64,000 nucleotides of DNA. It comes from Aureococcus anophagefferens. Its lineage: Eukaryota > Sar > Pelagophyceae > Pelagomonadales > Pelagomonadaceae. Below are positions 1-11,131 of the stretch, one piece after another; position 1 is the stretch's first letter; each line of letters opens with the position of its first letter. The stretch covers positions 1,449,686 through 1,513,685 of the forward strand of contig NW_008705565.1 in the NCBI RefSeq assembly GCF_000186865.1. Reading direction: 5' to 3'. The notes below the pieces were generated by a model. The model searched no databases. It was not told the DNA's origin and saw only the letters and a list, made by a program, of their open reading frames with translations. The translations under genes were made by a program, and so were the position numbers.

Positions 1-1187
1 GCACGTCGCGCGTGAACGACTTCCACGAGTTCTCCTTCGGGAGCTCGAGCTGGGCGCCCGTGCGCGCCCTGAGCGGGCTGGCGCCGTCGCCGCGCCACTC
101 CCACGCCGCCGTCGTCTACCACGACTCGCTCTACGTCTTCGGCGGCTACGACGGGAGCTACCGCTGCGACTTCCACGAGTTCAACTTCGTGACCTGCGCG
201 TGGAGCCCCATCACGTCCGACGGCCGCGTGCCGCGGGCGCGCTACCGCGCGACGACGGTCGTCCACGAGCACGCCATGTACCTCTTCGGGGGCCACGACG
301 GCACGCGGCACCTCAACGACGTCCACGTCTTCGACTTCGGCGCGCGCGCATGGAGCGGGCTCCAGGCCGAGGGGCCGGCGCCCATCCCCCGCGACTCCCA
401 CGTCGCCGTGACCCACGGCCACTCCATGTTCGTCTTCGGCGGGTCCACGGGCTCCGCGATGAACGACTTCCACGAGCTCCGCCTCGACGCGCGCAAGTGG
501 CAGCCCGTGCAGGCGTCCGGCTACGCGCCGGGCCACCGCTTCTGCCACGTCGCCGTCGTCCACAAGGACTCGCTCTACGTCTTCGGGGGCTACGACGGCT
601 CGAACCGCCTCAACGACTTCCTCGAGTTCAAGTTCGGCTTCGGCGGCACGGACATCCCCGCGTCGTCGCTCATCACGGACCTGCGGCAGCTCGTGGACTC
701 GGAGACGCTGAGCGACGTGACCTTCCTCGTCGACGGCCTGCCCGTGCGCGCCCACAAGGTGTTGTGCATGCGCTGCTCCTACTTCCGCGCGCTCTTGACG
801 GGCGAGATGCTCGAGAGCCGCGCGTCCGAGATCGCGATCAACGACGTGCGCCACCCCATCTTCCTCGCGTTGCTGGAGTACCTCTACACGGACAACGTCG
901 ACATCGCGCTGGACATCGCCATGGAGCTCTTCCAGGCCGCGGACCAGTTCGGCGTCGAGCGGCTCAAGCGCATGTGCGAGTCGAAGATGCTCGCGTCCAT
1001 CCACGTCGAGAACGCGGCGACCATCTTCCACGCCGCGGACCAGCACGCGGCCAAGAGCCTCCGCGAGAAGTGCCTCAACTTCATCCTCACGAACTTCGAC
1101 GCGGTCACGCGCACCGCGTCCTTCGAGGAGATGGGCCGCGTCAACGTCGAGCTCGTCTTCGAGATCCTCAAGTCCCGCTCCAACTAG
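1..1187 (+). CDS. Kelch-repeat and BTB domain protein (5' partial)
   Basis: The reading frame is open from the first bases and ends at TAG 1185-1187, so the N-terminus lies outside the window. Residues 1-215 of the visible part hold about four kelch blades, each with the pattern of a buried hydrophobic strand, a double glycine (VFGGYDG, LFGGHDG, VFGGSTG) and a following aromatic strand. A BTB/POZ domain follows (from LSDVTFLVDG, with the AHKVLCMRCSYFRALL core), then a BACK-like helical tail. Kelch-before-BTB order resembles LZTR1-type proteins, which usually act as substrate adaptors of cullin-3 ubiquitin ligases. That role is inferred from the family. No intron is visible in this part. Confidence 0.85.
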   Translation, partial: TSRVNDFHEFSFGSSSWAPVRALSGLAPSPRHSHAAVVYHDSLYVFGGYDGSYRCDFHEFNFVTCAWSPITSDGRVPRARYRATTVVHEHAMYLFGGHDGTRHLNDVHVFDFGARAWSGLQAEGPAPIPRDSHVAVTHGHSMFVFGGSTGSAMNDFHELRLDARKWQPVQASGYAPGHRFCHVAVVHKDSLYVFGGYDGSNRLNDFLEFKFGFGGTDIPASSLITDLRQLVDSETLSDVTFLVDGLPVRAHKVLCMRCSYFRALLTGEMLESRASEIAINDVRHPIFLALLEYLYTDNVDIALDIAMELFQAADQFGVERLKRMCESKMLASIHVENAATIFHAADQHAAKSLREKCLNFILTNFDAVTRTASFEEMGRVNVELVFEILKSRSN

Positions 1188-1347
1188 GTGCGCGTTACCC
1201 GCCCCTTTCTTGTCTTGCTCCTGGGGGTCTTGGCCGGTCGCGCGCCAGCTTGTAACTTCAACATCTCACGTTGCTCTAACGAAGCCGAGTGTGCCGCGTC
1301 TTCGTTGCAATGGGCAGCGCAATGGTCAGGGCAGCCTAAACGCCGCG

Positions 1348-2394
1348 ATGGGGGTCGACGAGATGACGGAGGAGCTGCGGCGGAAGCACATCGAGACCCT
1401 GGAGGTCCTGCAGGAGTTCCAGGACGAGAACGACGCGCTCAAGTCGAAGCTCGCCGGCTCGGCGGCCTCCGAGGTCGAGGCGCTGCGCGCGTCGCTCGCG
1501 TCGGCGACGTCCGGCCGCGAGGCCGCCGAGGCCAAGGCCGAGGCCGCCGCCGCGTCGGCCAAGGAGGCGGCGAAGAAGCAGCGGTCCGCGGAGAACGGCC
1601 TGCGGACCGAGCGGTCGCTTCGCGCGGCCGAGACCGCCGAGGCCGAGGCCGCGGCCGCCGCGAGCGCGGACGCGATCCGGCGCCTCGAGCACGAGCGCGA
1701 CGACGCCGTGCACGCCGCCGCGGCCCGCGCCGACGCCGACGCCAAGCAGGTCGCGGCGCTCGAGGCGAACGCGGCCGAGTCGGCGCGCGAGCTCGAGAAG
1801 GCGCGCGTCGTCGCCGCGGCCTACAAGGCCGCCAACGAGCAGGACTCGGGCCGCGCGGATGCGCTGGACCAGGAGAAGGCCGCCCTCGCCGAGAAGCTGC
1901 GGCGCATGACGACGCACCAGTACGAGCTCGGCGAGCGCGCGCGCGAGCACGAGGCCGCGGCGGCCGCGGCGCGCGCGGAGCTCCTCGCGGCGTCGCGGAA
2001 AGTCGTCGCGCCGGCGCCGCCGCCGGCGCCGGCGACGGCCTCCGTCGCGACGCAGACCGACGGCGACGACCCCGCGGCCGTCGCCGCGGCGCGCGACGCG
2101 CTGGCGGAGAAGGTCGACGCTTTGGAGCGGCGCCTCGCGGAGTCGCACCGCGGCATCACGGTCAAGCCGTCGCCGCCGGCGGCCGACGCGCCCTTCGGGG
2201 ACTACGTCGGCATCAAGCGCGAGAACGCCAAGCTCCGCATGGAGCTCGCGGAGCTCCGCCAGGCCCACGTCGCGCTCGCGGAGGCGGCGCCGGAGCGGCG
2301 CGCCGCGCCGGCCAAGGGCGCGCGCGTCTCCGCCGCGCGCGCGCCCGCGCTCCCGGGCATCGCCGCGAAGCGGCCCTCGGGGCTCCGGCAGTAG
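1348..2394 (+). CDS. Coiled-coil protein, function unknown
   Basis: This 348-residue protein starts at ATG 1348, the first ATG in the open frame (MGVDEMTEELRRKH). Residues 1-260 are a nearly continuous coiled coil rich in Ala, Glu, Arg and Lys with heptad spacing (ETLEVLQEFQDENDALKSKL). A Pro/Ala-rich break near residues 215-235 is followed by a second short coil (ENAKLRMELAELRQ) and a basic, proline-containing tail. I recognise no catalytic motif or named family. It lies 160 bases after the kelch-BTB gene on the same strand. A structural or cytoskeletal role is possible but is only a guess from composition. Confidence 0.6.
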   Translation: MGVDEMTEELRRKHIETLEVLQEFQDENDALKSKLAGSAASEVEALRASLASATSGREAAEAKAEAAAASAKEAAKKQRSAENGLRTERSLRAAETAEAEAAAAASADAIRRLEHERDDAVHAAAARADADAKQVAALEANAAESARELEKARVVAAAYKAANEQDSGRADALDQEKAALAEKLRRMTTHQYELGERAREHEAAAAAARAELLAASRKVVAPAPPPAPATASVATQTDGDDPAAVAAARDALAEKVDALERRLAESHRGITVKPSPPAADAPFGDYVGIKRENAKLRMELAELRQAHVALAEAAPERRAAPAKGARVSAARAPALPGIAAKRPSGLRQ

Positions 2395-2604
2395 GTGTTG
2401 TCTTTTTTTGGGGGGGTGGCGGCCCCGACTCGGAGCGGCCCGGAAATGCGGACCGTCTCTGCACGACGACGTCGTCCGGGAGAAGAGCGCGCGCCCGGGC
2501 CGGGCGCTCTAGCCGGGCGCCCATCGCCACGGAAGAGACTAGGAAGTCGAGTTAGGCGGGGCCGCGCGACGGCCGCGACCCCGACCGGAGGAGGGACCGC
2601 GCGC

Positions 2605-3375
2605 TCAGACGAGGATGCACGCGCCGCCGCACGCCTTGATCTTCCTCTCGGCCATCTTGGTGAACATCTTGGCCTTGACGACGACGGGCTGCTTCGGGAG
2701 CCGGCCCTTGCCGCAGACCTTGGCGAAGCCGCTCTTCGTCACGTCGATGACGGGCGCCTTGCCCTCCGGGACGGACTCGAGCGTGCCCACGGGGAGGGAC
2801 GGCCAGAGCATGTCGAGGTTGATGATGGGGCAGTGGGCGCGGTTCTTGAGCACGTGGAAGTGGCGCATGCCGACCTTACCGAAGTAACCCGGGTGGAACT
2901 TGTCGAACAGGGTGCGCATGTGGTGCTGGCCGCCGGCGTTACCGCGGCCGCCGGGGTGCTTGCGGTGCTTGCCGACGCGGCCGTGGCCGGCGGACACGTG
3001 TCCGCGCTTCTTGCGGTTCTTCGAGAGGCGCGTGAGAGGCTGCGGGGGCGAGCGGGCGTCGAGCGGGGCGTTCGAAGCGCGCGAGGGAGAAAGGGCGTCG
3101 AGGGGCGATTTGCCGAGGCGCGCTCTCGTCGGTGGGCGAGCGGCAGGGACTCCGGCGGCGTCTGGGGCGCGGCGGCGGCGGCGCGGGCGGGTGTCGGGCC
3201 AGCCCGCGCGCGCCCGCGCGCTCGTCGTTGCCACAGAGCGTCGCCGAAGCCGCCCCACCGCGTTTTTTTTCGCACTCTCTCGTCGCAGCGCGTCGGCGGG
3301 CGTCACGACGTCATCGACTGCCGGAGAGCAGCCCAAACACGCGCGTGGTGGGTAATTGGACGCCGCTCGTCGCCA
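2605..3375 (-). CDS. RPL27A: 60S ribosomal protein uL15 (L27a/L28)
   Basis: The main exon (3039 down to 2605, TGA at 2607-2605) encodes the eukaryotic uL15 core: [20 protein letters not shown], then [26 protein letters not shown] and a C-terminus ending ACGGACILV. The protein sits in the large subunit near the peptidyl-transferase centre. The main exon follows a CCCCGCAG acceptor, so the start codon must be upstream. The best candidate is ATG 3375-3373 (MATSG) with a GT donor at 3360. That gives an intron of about 321 bases and a protein of about 149 residues, close to the family norm of 148. The core is certain; exon 1 is tentative. Confidence 0.88.
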   Translation of the reverse strand, partial: WRRAASNYPPRACLGCSPAVDDVVTPADALRRESAKKNAVGRLRRRSVATTSARARAGWPDTRPRRRRRAPDAAGVPAARPPTRARLGKSPLDALSPSRASNAPLDARSPPQPLTRLSKNRKKRGHVSAGHGRVGKHRKHPGGRGNAGGQHHMRTLFDKFHPGYFGKVGMRHFHVLKNRAHCPIINLDMLWPSLPVGTLESVPEGKAPVIDVTKSGFAKVCGKGRLPKQPVVVKAKMFTKMAERKIKACGGACILV

Positions 3376-3978
3376 TCTTTGCGCGTCTCAAGCACTCGCG
3401 AGCGTCGCCGACTGGGTGCCGCCGGGGGTCGATTAGCTCGAGTAGGCCTTCGAGTGATCAGAGCGGCGCGGCCTGCTTTAAGCACACCATCGGATCTCCG
3501 CCGGCTACGACCGTCTCAGGCAAGCCCCTGCTAGACCCTCGATATCGGGGCCATGCCCTCGGAGAGCCGCAGCTGAGGCACGGGCGTCGTCCATCCGCGC
3601 CGCGCCTACGGACCGTGTGACAAATCCGGCACCACCGACCTCGCCACCAGCGACGGCGCTGGACACGCCACTTGGTCGCATTGTCGACGATGTTCCGGGG
3701 GCTCGAACGCGCCCGGGCTGGTGATTTCCGAGTACTGCATCGCCGCGCGAGTGCGGTCGGCCGGCGGCGCGGCACTTGGCCGGGGATCGCCCTCGACGAG
3801 GCCGACTCGAGGTGCCGCCGAGACCGCGACGCCGCGAGCAGCACCTGACATCGCGCGCGACGCGCGTCGGCCGCCGCCCAAACGACCACGGCGCGTTGAA
3901 AAGAAGCGCGAATCACCCGCCTGAGCGGCCGGCCGCGAAAACCACCCGCTTCGAGCGGGCGGCGCGCGCCACGCCACC
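3376..3978. promoter_or_regulatory. Divergent intergenic region between uL15 and RPB1
   Basis: About 600 bases separate the proposed starts of two divergently transcribed housekeeping genes. The region has lower GC than the coding DNA in places. Short open frames exist on both strands, but none has a recognisable protein or consistent codon bias. No TATA box or known element could be assigned. It presumably holds both promoters and 5' UTRs. Confidence 0.4.
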
Positions 3979-6900
3979 ATGGAGGGCAAGACGCACGTGA
4001 TCAAGAAGGTCCAGTTCGGCATCCTCGGGCCGGATGAGATCGCACGCGCCCGCGTCCGCACGCCGAGAGAGCACGCAAAACGCTTCGCGCGCGTCCGCGA
4101 CCCCGCCGCCCCCGCGCGCAGCGCAACATGTCGGTGACGCAAAAGACGAACGCGCGCGAGCGCGCCGTCGAGGCGGGCGTGACCAAGTACGAGACCTACA
4201 TCGACGGCCAGGCCGTCTACGGCGGCATCAACGACCCGCGCATGGGCAACCTCGACGACAAGGACGACCCGGGCCACTTCGGCCACATCGAGGTATCCGA
4301 GCCGCGTCTGTTAGAGAGAAACCGCGCGCTCACACCCTTTTTTCGCAGCTCGCGCGGCCCTGCTACCACCTGGGCTACATCAAGGAGGTGCTCATGTGCC
4401 TGCGCTGCGTGTGCTTCCACTGCAGCCGCCTGATGGCGGACCCGAGCGACTACAAGGTCCAGGGCGCGCAAAAGTACAAGGCGCAGAAGCGCCTCGAGGC
4501 CATGCACGGCCTCTGCCGGTCCAAGAAGCGCTGCGAGTTCGCGACGGGCGCCGAGCTCCAGCAGGCCATCATGGACGGCGAGCAGGAGGGCGCCGTCTAC
4601 GGCTGCGGCGCGCTCCAGCCGACGTTCCGCCGGCGGACCGCGCAGTCCATCGAGGTCGAGTTCCAGCCCGACGAGGAGACGATCCCGGGCACGGGCGACC
4701 GGAAGCAGATCCTCAGCGCCCACCGGGCCTACGAGGTGCTGCGCAACATCTCCGACAAGGACGCGAAGATGCTCGGCCTCGACCCGAAATTCGCGCGGCC
4801 CGAGTGGCTCCTCATCACGGTGCTCCCCGTGGCGCCGCCCCACGTGCGGCCGTCCATCCAGCTCAGCGACTCGAACGCGCGGTCCGAGGACGACCTCACG
4901 CACCAGCTCGTGAACATCGTCAAGGCGAACAAGACGCTCGAGTCGCTCTGCCGCGCGGGCGAGGCGAACCACGTCGTCTCCCAGTTCGAGGAGCTGCTCC
5001 AGTACAAGGTCAACGCCCTCTTCGACAACGAGGCCAACGCCAAGGACGGCGTCCAGGAGCGGCAGCGCGGCGGCAAGCCCCTGAAGACGATCCGCCAGCG
5101 GCTCAAGGGCAAGGAGGGCCGCATCCGCGGCAACCTCATGGGCAAGCGCGTCGACTTTAGCGCGCGCACGGTCATCACGGCGGACCCGAACCTGAGCATC
5201 GACCAGGTCGGCGTGCCGCGGTCCATCGCGAAGACGCTCACGGTGCCGGAGCGCGTCGCGCCGTACAACGTGCACGCGCTCATGGAGCTGGTGCGCAACG
5301 GGCCCGAGGTCTGGCCGGGCGCGCGCTACGTCGTCCACGCCGACGGGCGCCGCGTGGATTTACGGTTCGTGAAGCACCTCAACGACCTCGCGCTCCACAC
5401 GGGCTTCGTCGTCGAGCGCCACCTCCGCGACGACGACCTCATCGTCTTCAACCGCCAGCCGTCGCTCCACAAGATGTCCATCATGGCCCACCGCGTCAAG
5501 GTCCTGGACCACTCCACGTTCCGGCTGAACCTGTCGGTGACTGTGTGGAAATCAACCACTGGTTTGGGGGGTCCCCACCAAACTTCAGAACTCTCTATCT
5601 CGGTCAAATCGAAGTCGATTTGGCTGATTTTTGGACGAATCGATCGCTCTCGTCGAGGGCTCGAAGCACAGCGAAAGAGTCTGGTCCAAATCGTTCGATT
5701 AAGCTCACATTGAAGTCGGGTTGAAGATTTGATTTCCACACAGGTCGGTGACGTCGCCGTACAACGCGGACTTCGACGGCGATGAGATGAATTTGCACGT
5801 GCCCCAGAACGTCGCCGCCAAGGCCGAGCTCCAGCAGCTCATGATGGTGCCGCGCAACGTCGTGAGCCCCCAGTCGAACAAGCCCGTCATGGGCATCGTC
5901 CAGGACTCGCTCCTCGCGTCCGCGCGCATGACGTCGAAGGAGACGTTCATCGACCAGGACCTGCTCTTCAACATCGTCATGTGGGTCGGCGACGACTGGG
6001 ACGGCGTCGTGCCCCAGCCGGCCATCCTGAAACCGAAGCCGTTGTGGACGGGCAAGCAGATCTTCTCGCTGATCCTGCCGAAGCTCAACTTCGCGGGCAA
6101 GGGCGCGCGGTTCCCCAAGAAGGGCGGCAACACGCTCAACTGGTCCGACGGCGAGGTGCTCATCCAGTCCGGGCGCCTCGTGACGGGCGTCATGGACAAG
6201 AAGTCGCTGGGCACGTCCGGCGGCTCGCTGATCCACGTCATCTGGCTCGAGATGGGCCACGTCGCCGCGATGCACTTCCTGAACCGCGTCCAGACGACGA
6301 CGAACCAGTGGCTCGTCAACGTGAGCTTCTCCATCGGCATCGGCGACGCCGTCGCGGACCAGTCGACGATGCGGACCATCGAGAAGATCATCGACGAGGC
6401 GAAGCTCAAGGTCAAGGAGCTCGTCCAGAAGGGCCAGCGCGGCGCCCTCGAGTGCCAGCCCGGCCGCACCATGATCGAGTCCTTCGAGGCCATGGTCAAC
6501 CGCGTGCTCAACGCCGCGCGGACGTCCGCGGGGCTCTCGGTCCAGGAGTCGATCTCCGAGGCGAACAACGTCAAGTCCATGGCCATGGCCGGCTCCAAGG
6601 GCAACGACATCAACATCAGCCAGATCATCGCCTGCGTCGGCCAGCAGAACGTCGAGGGCAAGCGCATCCCCTACGGCTTCCGGCGGCGCACGCTGCCGCA
6701 CTTTGCGAAGGACGATCTGGGGCCCGAGAGCCGCGGCTTCGTCGAGAACTCGTACCTGCGGGGCCTGAGCCCCCAGGAGTTCTACTTCCACGCCATGGGC
6801 GGCCGCGAGGGTTTGATCGACACGGCCTGCAAGACGGCGCAGACGGGCTACCTCCAGCGGCGCCTCGTCAAGTCGATGGAGTCGATCATGGTCAAGTACG

Positions 6901-9818
6901 ACGGCACGGTGCGCAACAACCAGGGCAACGTCGTCCAGTTCCTCTACGGCGAGGACGGCGGCGACGGCGTCTGGGTCGAGAAGCAGAAATTCGCGAGCCT
7001 GCTCCTCAACAACGACGAGCTCCGGGAGCACTACGGCGTGAACCTCGACTGGGACGACGACGGCGACTCGGTCACGGGCGGCGTCGCGCTGGCGCTCGAC
7101 GTCGCCGACGCCTGCCGCCAGGACGTGGCCCTCGCCGCGTTGCTCGAGAACGAGCTCGAGCAGCTCCAGCGCGACCGCGACGCGCTGCGGGCCATCTTCG
7201 CGTGCCGCGAGCCCGACAAGGACGCGGACCCGTTCGCGAACCTGCCGGTGAACCTCGCGCGCCTCGTCTGGGCCGCCCAGCGCCAGTTCGAGTGCGGCCC
7301 GCGCCTCGAGCGGGCCCAGCTCGACCCGCGCGTCGCCCTGAGCGGCGTCGCGCGGCTCTGCCGCGCGCTCCGGACGTGCCGCGCGTCCGAGTCCGGCCCC
7401 GCGGCCGCGGCCGCGGCCATGGAGACGGACGACGACGCCGACGGCGTCGCCGCCGTCGACGCCCTCGTGAACGCGGGCCGGACCGAGACCGACGCCGAGG
7501 ACCCGACGGCCCTCTTCGCGATCCTCATCCGGTGCACGCTCGCCGCGCGCAAGTGCTGCTTCGAGTACCGGCTGAACCGCGCCGCCTTCGACTGGCTCAT
7601 GGGCGAGATCGAGAGCCGCTTCGTCCAGGCGCGGGCCCACGCGGGCGAGATGTGCGGCGTGCTCGCCGCCCAGTCCATGGGCGAGCCCGCGACGCAGATG
7701 ACGCTCAACACGTTCCACTTCGCGGGCGTCAGTGCCAAGAACGTCACGCTCGGCGTGCCGCGGCTCAACGAGATCCTCAACGTGGCCAAGACCGTGCGCA
7801 CGCCGTCGCTGACCATCTACCTCGCGCCGGAGATCAAGGACGACGAGGAGAAGGCGCGCGAGGTCCAGGCCAAGCTCGAGCACACGACCTTGGGCGACGT
7901 GACGACCTTAACGCAGATCGTCTACGACCCGGACGCCACTTCCACGGTCGTCGAGGACGACAGGGAGTTCGTCGCGGCCTACTGCGACGTGCCCGACGAG
8001 GACTTCGACCCCAAGGCCATGTCGCCCTGGGTCCTGCGCATGGAGCTGAACCGCGAGGTCGTCGCGGACAAGAAGCTCCGCATGGCCGACGTCGCGGCGA
8101 CGATCGCCGACGAGTACGGCGCGGACCTCCACTGCATCTACGCCGACGACAACGCGGACAAGCTCGTGCTCCGCGTGCGCATCCGGTCGGGGGGCGCGCG
8201 CGCGGGCGGCGACGACGCCGCGCCGGCGCTCGGCGACGCCGAGGTCGACGACGACGAGTGGACCTTCCTCCGGCGCATCGAGGGCAACATGCTCAGCGAT
8301 CTGCGGCTGCGCGGCGTGCCCCGCGTGACCAAGGTCTACATCAAGAAGACGAAGATGACGCGCTGGGACCCGGACACGGGCGCGCTCGGCGGCGACGAGG
8401 AGTGGGTGCTCGAGACGGACGGCACGAATCTGGCGGCCATCCTGGGCGACAGGGACGTGGACCACACGCGGACGTGCTCCAACGACATCGTGGAGATCTG
8501 CGACGTCATGGGCATCGAGGGCACGCGGCAGGCCCTGCTCCAGATGCTCCGCGAGGTCATCTCCTTCGACGGCGCCTACGTCAACTACCGCCACCTCGCC
8601 GTGCTCTGCGACACCATGTGCTTCCGCGGGTCGCTCATGGCCATCAGCCGCCACGGCATCAACCGCGGCGACTCCGGCCCGCTCCTCTCCGCGTCCTTCG
8701 AGGAGACGGTCGAGATCCTCTTCAAGAGCGCCGTCTACGCGCGGTCCGACGACGTCGACGGAGTCACGCCGAACATCATGCTCGGCCAGCTCGCGCACGT
8801 CGGCTCCGGCGTCTGCGATCTGCTCTTGGACACGCCGCAGCTCCAGCACGCCGTCGAGCTCGAGGCGCCGGACGCGCCCGCGGGCGCCGCGGCGGACCCG
8901 GCGACGCGCGGCGCCTTCGCCGACGCCGGGGGCTTCGGCGCGCCGTCGCCGGCGCACACGCCCTACGCCGCGAGCCCGTCCGGCATGTACGGCGCGTCGC
9001 CCGCGCGCGGCGGCGCGACGCCGGGCTGGGGCGACGCGTCCTTCTCGCCGTCCATCGGCGGCGTCCAGTCCGTCCTCTCGCCCGTCTACGGCGTCTCCCC
9101 GGTCCTCTCCCCGGCCTACGCGCCCACGTCGCCGGCCTACTCGCCGACGAGCCCCGCGTACTCGCCGACGAGCCCGGCCTACTCGCCGACGTCGCCGGCC
9201 TACTCGCCGACGTCGCCCGCCTACTCGCCGACGTCGCCGGCCTACTCGCCGACGAGCCCGGCCTACTCGCCGACGTCGCCGGCCTACTCGCCCACGAGCC
9301 CCGCGTATTCGCCCACGAGCCCGGCCTACTCGCCCACGAGCCCGGCCTACTCGCCGACGTCGCCCGCGTACTCGCCGACGTCGCCGGCCTACTCGCCGAC
9401 GTCGCCGGCCTACTCGCCCACGAGCCCGGCCTACTCGCCGACGTCGCCGGCCTACTCGCCCACGTCGCCGGCCTACTCGCCCACGAGCCCGGCCTACTCG
9501 CCGACGAGCCCGGCGTACTCGCCGTCGAGCCCCGCGTACAGCCCGAGCTCGCCGGCCTACTCGCCGGGCAGCCCGGCCTACTCGCCGACGGCCTACGACG
9601 GCCCGAACCACGGCGAGACGAGCCCGAGCAGCTACAACCCGAGCTCGCCGTCGCTCGCCGGCACGACGCCCGCGGGCGGCGGCGAGTACTCGCCAAAGGC
9701 CAGCAGCGAGGCCGGCACGGCGTACTCGCCCTCGGGGCAGTACTCGCCCGACAGCGGCGGCGGCCAGTATTCTCCGACCGCCGAGGCGCCGCCCGACGAC
9801 GAAGAAAAGAAGCCCTAG
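3979..9818 (+). CDS. RPB1: RNA polymerase II largest subunit RPB1
   Basis: Four exons: 3979-4041, 4122-4292, 4349-5532 and 5744-9818, giving 1,830 residues. The start ATG has a good context (CCACCATGG). Exon 1 encodes VQFGILGPDEI, as in eukaryotic RPB1. The first intron (4042-4121) can only join in frame with a GC donor; the second (4293-4348) is GT-AG; the third (5533-5743) is an introner element. Exon 4 opens with the catalytic metal-A motif NADFDGDEMN (residues about 479-488). It continues with the bridge-helix and trigger-loop regions (HAMGGREGLIDTACKTAQTG, then QMTLNTFHFAG). The C-terminal domain begins near residue 1598. The intron structure rests on in-frame joining and family conservation. 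Confidence 0.97.
5541..5743 (+). mobile_element. Introner element, family 1 (203 bp), in RPB1
   Basis: The element has 15-bp perfect terminal inverted repeats (CTGTGTGGAAATCAA and its complement) and is flanked by the 8-bp duplication GTCGGTGA at 5533-5540 and 5744-5751. The intron is 5533-5743: the first duplication copy gives the GT donor and the right repeat (CCACACAG) gives the acceptor. Removing it restores the conserved NLSVTSPYNADFDGDE reading. It has no coding capacity, so it is a non-autonomous, MITE-like element. Confidence 0.95.
9117..9578 (+). repeat. RPB1 C-terminal domain heptad array (22 repeats)
   Basis: Twenty-two uninterrupted 21-bp repeats encode heptads with consensus YSPTSPA. 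The first is YAPTSPA; the last three are YSPSSPA, YSPSSPA and YSPGSPA. Position 7 is alanine in every repeat, where the animal and yeast consensus has serine. Codon choice varies between repeats (TCGCCGACG versus AGCCCG, and so on), so the array is not a recent DNA expansion of one unit. Downstream come degenerate units (YNPSSPS, YSPKASS, YSPSGQ, YSPDSGG, YSPTAEA) and an acidic-basic end. Confidence 0.95.
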
Positions 9819-11131
9819 CCGCCCTCGGAAGCACGCGAGGCCCGGCCCGGCCGCCCCAAACACGAACACCGCTAATCCGCCGCTTGCCAGCGCTCTGTTT
9901 TCGGGGGTCGTGCGTCTGGCGCTCGGGCCCGGGGTGGGGGACGGACGTCGCCTGATCTCCGCCCGCCCGCGCGCGCGCCCTATATATACTAGTACTTCCG
10001 CACGCGTCGGCGCTGGGTGCTGGCCACCGAAGGGGCCGGGACTCCGGAGGAGCTATGCGTGAGCAGAGGGGTCGTGTGAGAGGTGTCGAGATTTCAGCGA
10101 GGAGCTCACCTAGAGCGTCGCGTCGGGTTCAACCCGACGGCGAGCTCTGCTCGTTGCAGCTAGATGTTGCAGCTAAAATCTGCAGCACACTTGCGCCCCG
10201 CCACCGCCACTAGACATCGATTTCCCCACTAGAATGAGCTCTGAGCTCAGAGAGCATGTTGGTTGATTTAGAGACCTTATGCAGCCGCTATGGCATGGAT
10301 TCTAGCCGTTCTTCTTCGTGCGCGCCCCGGACATGTTGCGACGACAACCACGCGCAAAAATCGGCGCTCGATGTGGTCGCGCGCGTCCGGAATCGGCTCA
10401 AAAGTGGTCGATTTGCGAGTTATAGCCCATGGATCCAAGGGTTTGCGCGAGTTCGGGCGTGCCAGGAGTCGCAGGGGCGGCGATCGTGTCCTATTGTTAC
10501 CCCACCGTCGCGCTGCGCAAGTGGTTCCGCGTCGCGGGCTCCGTCGGCGTTTTTACAGCGTTCGAGAGCGTGTCGGCGTTTCGCTCGGGAAGCCTCGAAC
10601 GCGCAGCCGTGGACTCGAAAACAGCCCCGACGGTCGTCTGGCGGTCCGGTCAGCTCGGTCTATGTACTGAGCGTCCTAAAACGACCAAGGGACGGGCAAA
10701 GCTGCCTCGGGCGACTCGATGACCCCGAATCGACTCGAAATCATCAAATCCGAGCACCTGGCGCGGCGGCGGTGGCCGCGCGCGCGCGTCGCTCGGCAAC
10801 AAATAAGCTTTGGCCGACCTCCTAGGACTGATGCGCCGCGGAGCCGCCGAAAACCGCACCCGAATCGGTGTCGACGCCGCCGAGAACGAGCTGCGCAGGC
10901 CGCCGCCGATGTCGAGTGGCGGCCTCCAGCCAATCAGGACGCAAGTGAGCAGCTCCGGCGCGCGACGAGATCCGAGCAGACCTGAGGTCGGAGCCGCCAC
11001 AGGTCTTCGTGTGCCAGCCCAAGTGACCGGCAGAAAACACCCACATCGCGCCGCGTAGCCCCGGCGGCCACCAACCGGCACGCGCGCGCGAAAAATCCGC
11101 GCGTCGGGCGGCGAAGAACACGCCAAAAGAA
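9819..11131. other. Intergenic region after RPB1, no gene recognised
   Basis: These 1.3 kb lie between RPB1 and the next same-strand gene. An AT-rich run (TATATATACTAG) lies at 9981-9992. A 10-bp word, GTTGCAGCTA, occurs twice near 10155-10180. Composition at 10.1-10.7 kb is less GC-rich than coding DNA. Open frames such as 10256-10825 have unbiased codons and no recognisable motif. I looked for tRNA and snRNA signatures and found no convincing match. It probably contains the RPB1 3' UTR, old decayed sequence and the promoter of the gene at 11132. Confidence 0.4.

Noticed and set aside
5604..7883. Long minus-strand open frame opposite RPB1
   Set aside because: It is the complement of strongly conserved RPB1 codons. 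Long antisense frames are expected at this GC content and it shows no recognisable domain.
9117..9578. Tandem 21-bp repeat as satellite or CRISPR-like array
   Set aside because: It is fully explained as the in-frame CTD heptads of RPB1; there are no spacers.
10070..10150. tRNA-like T-arm (GTCGGGTTCAACCCGAC)
   Set aside because: The loop does not align to TTCRA at the right position and no acceptor, D or anticodon arms fit upstream.
10256..10825. 189-codon open frame after RPB1
   Set aside because: Codon use is unlike that of its neighbours, there is no motif and several overlapping frames are equally long.
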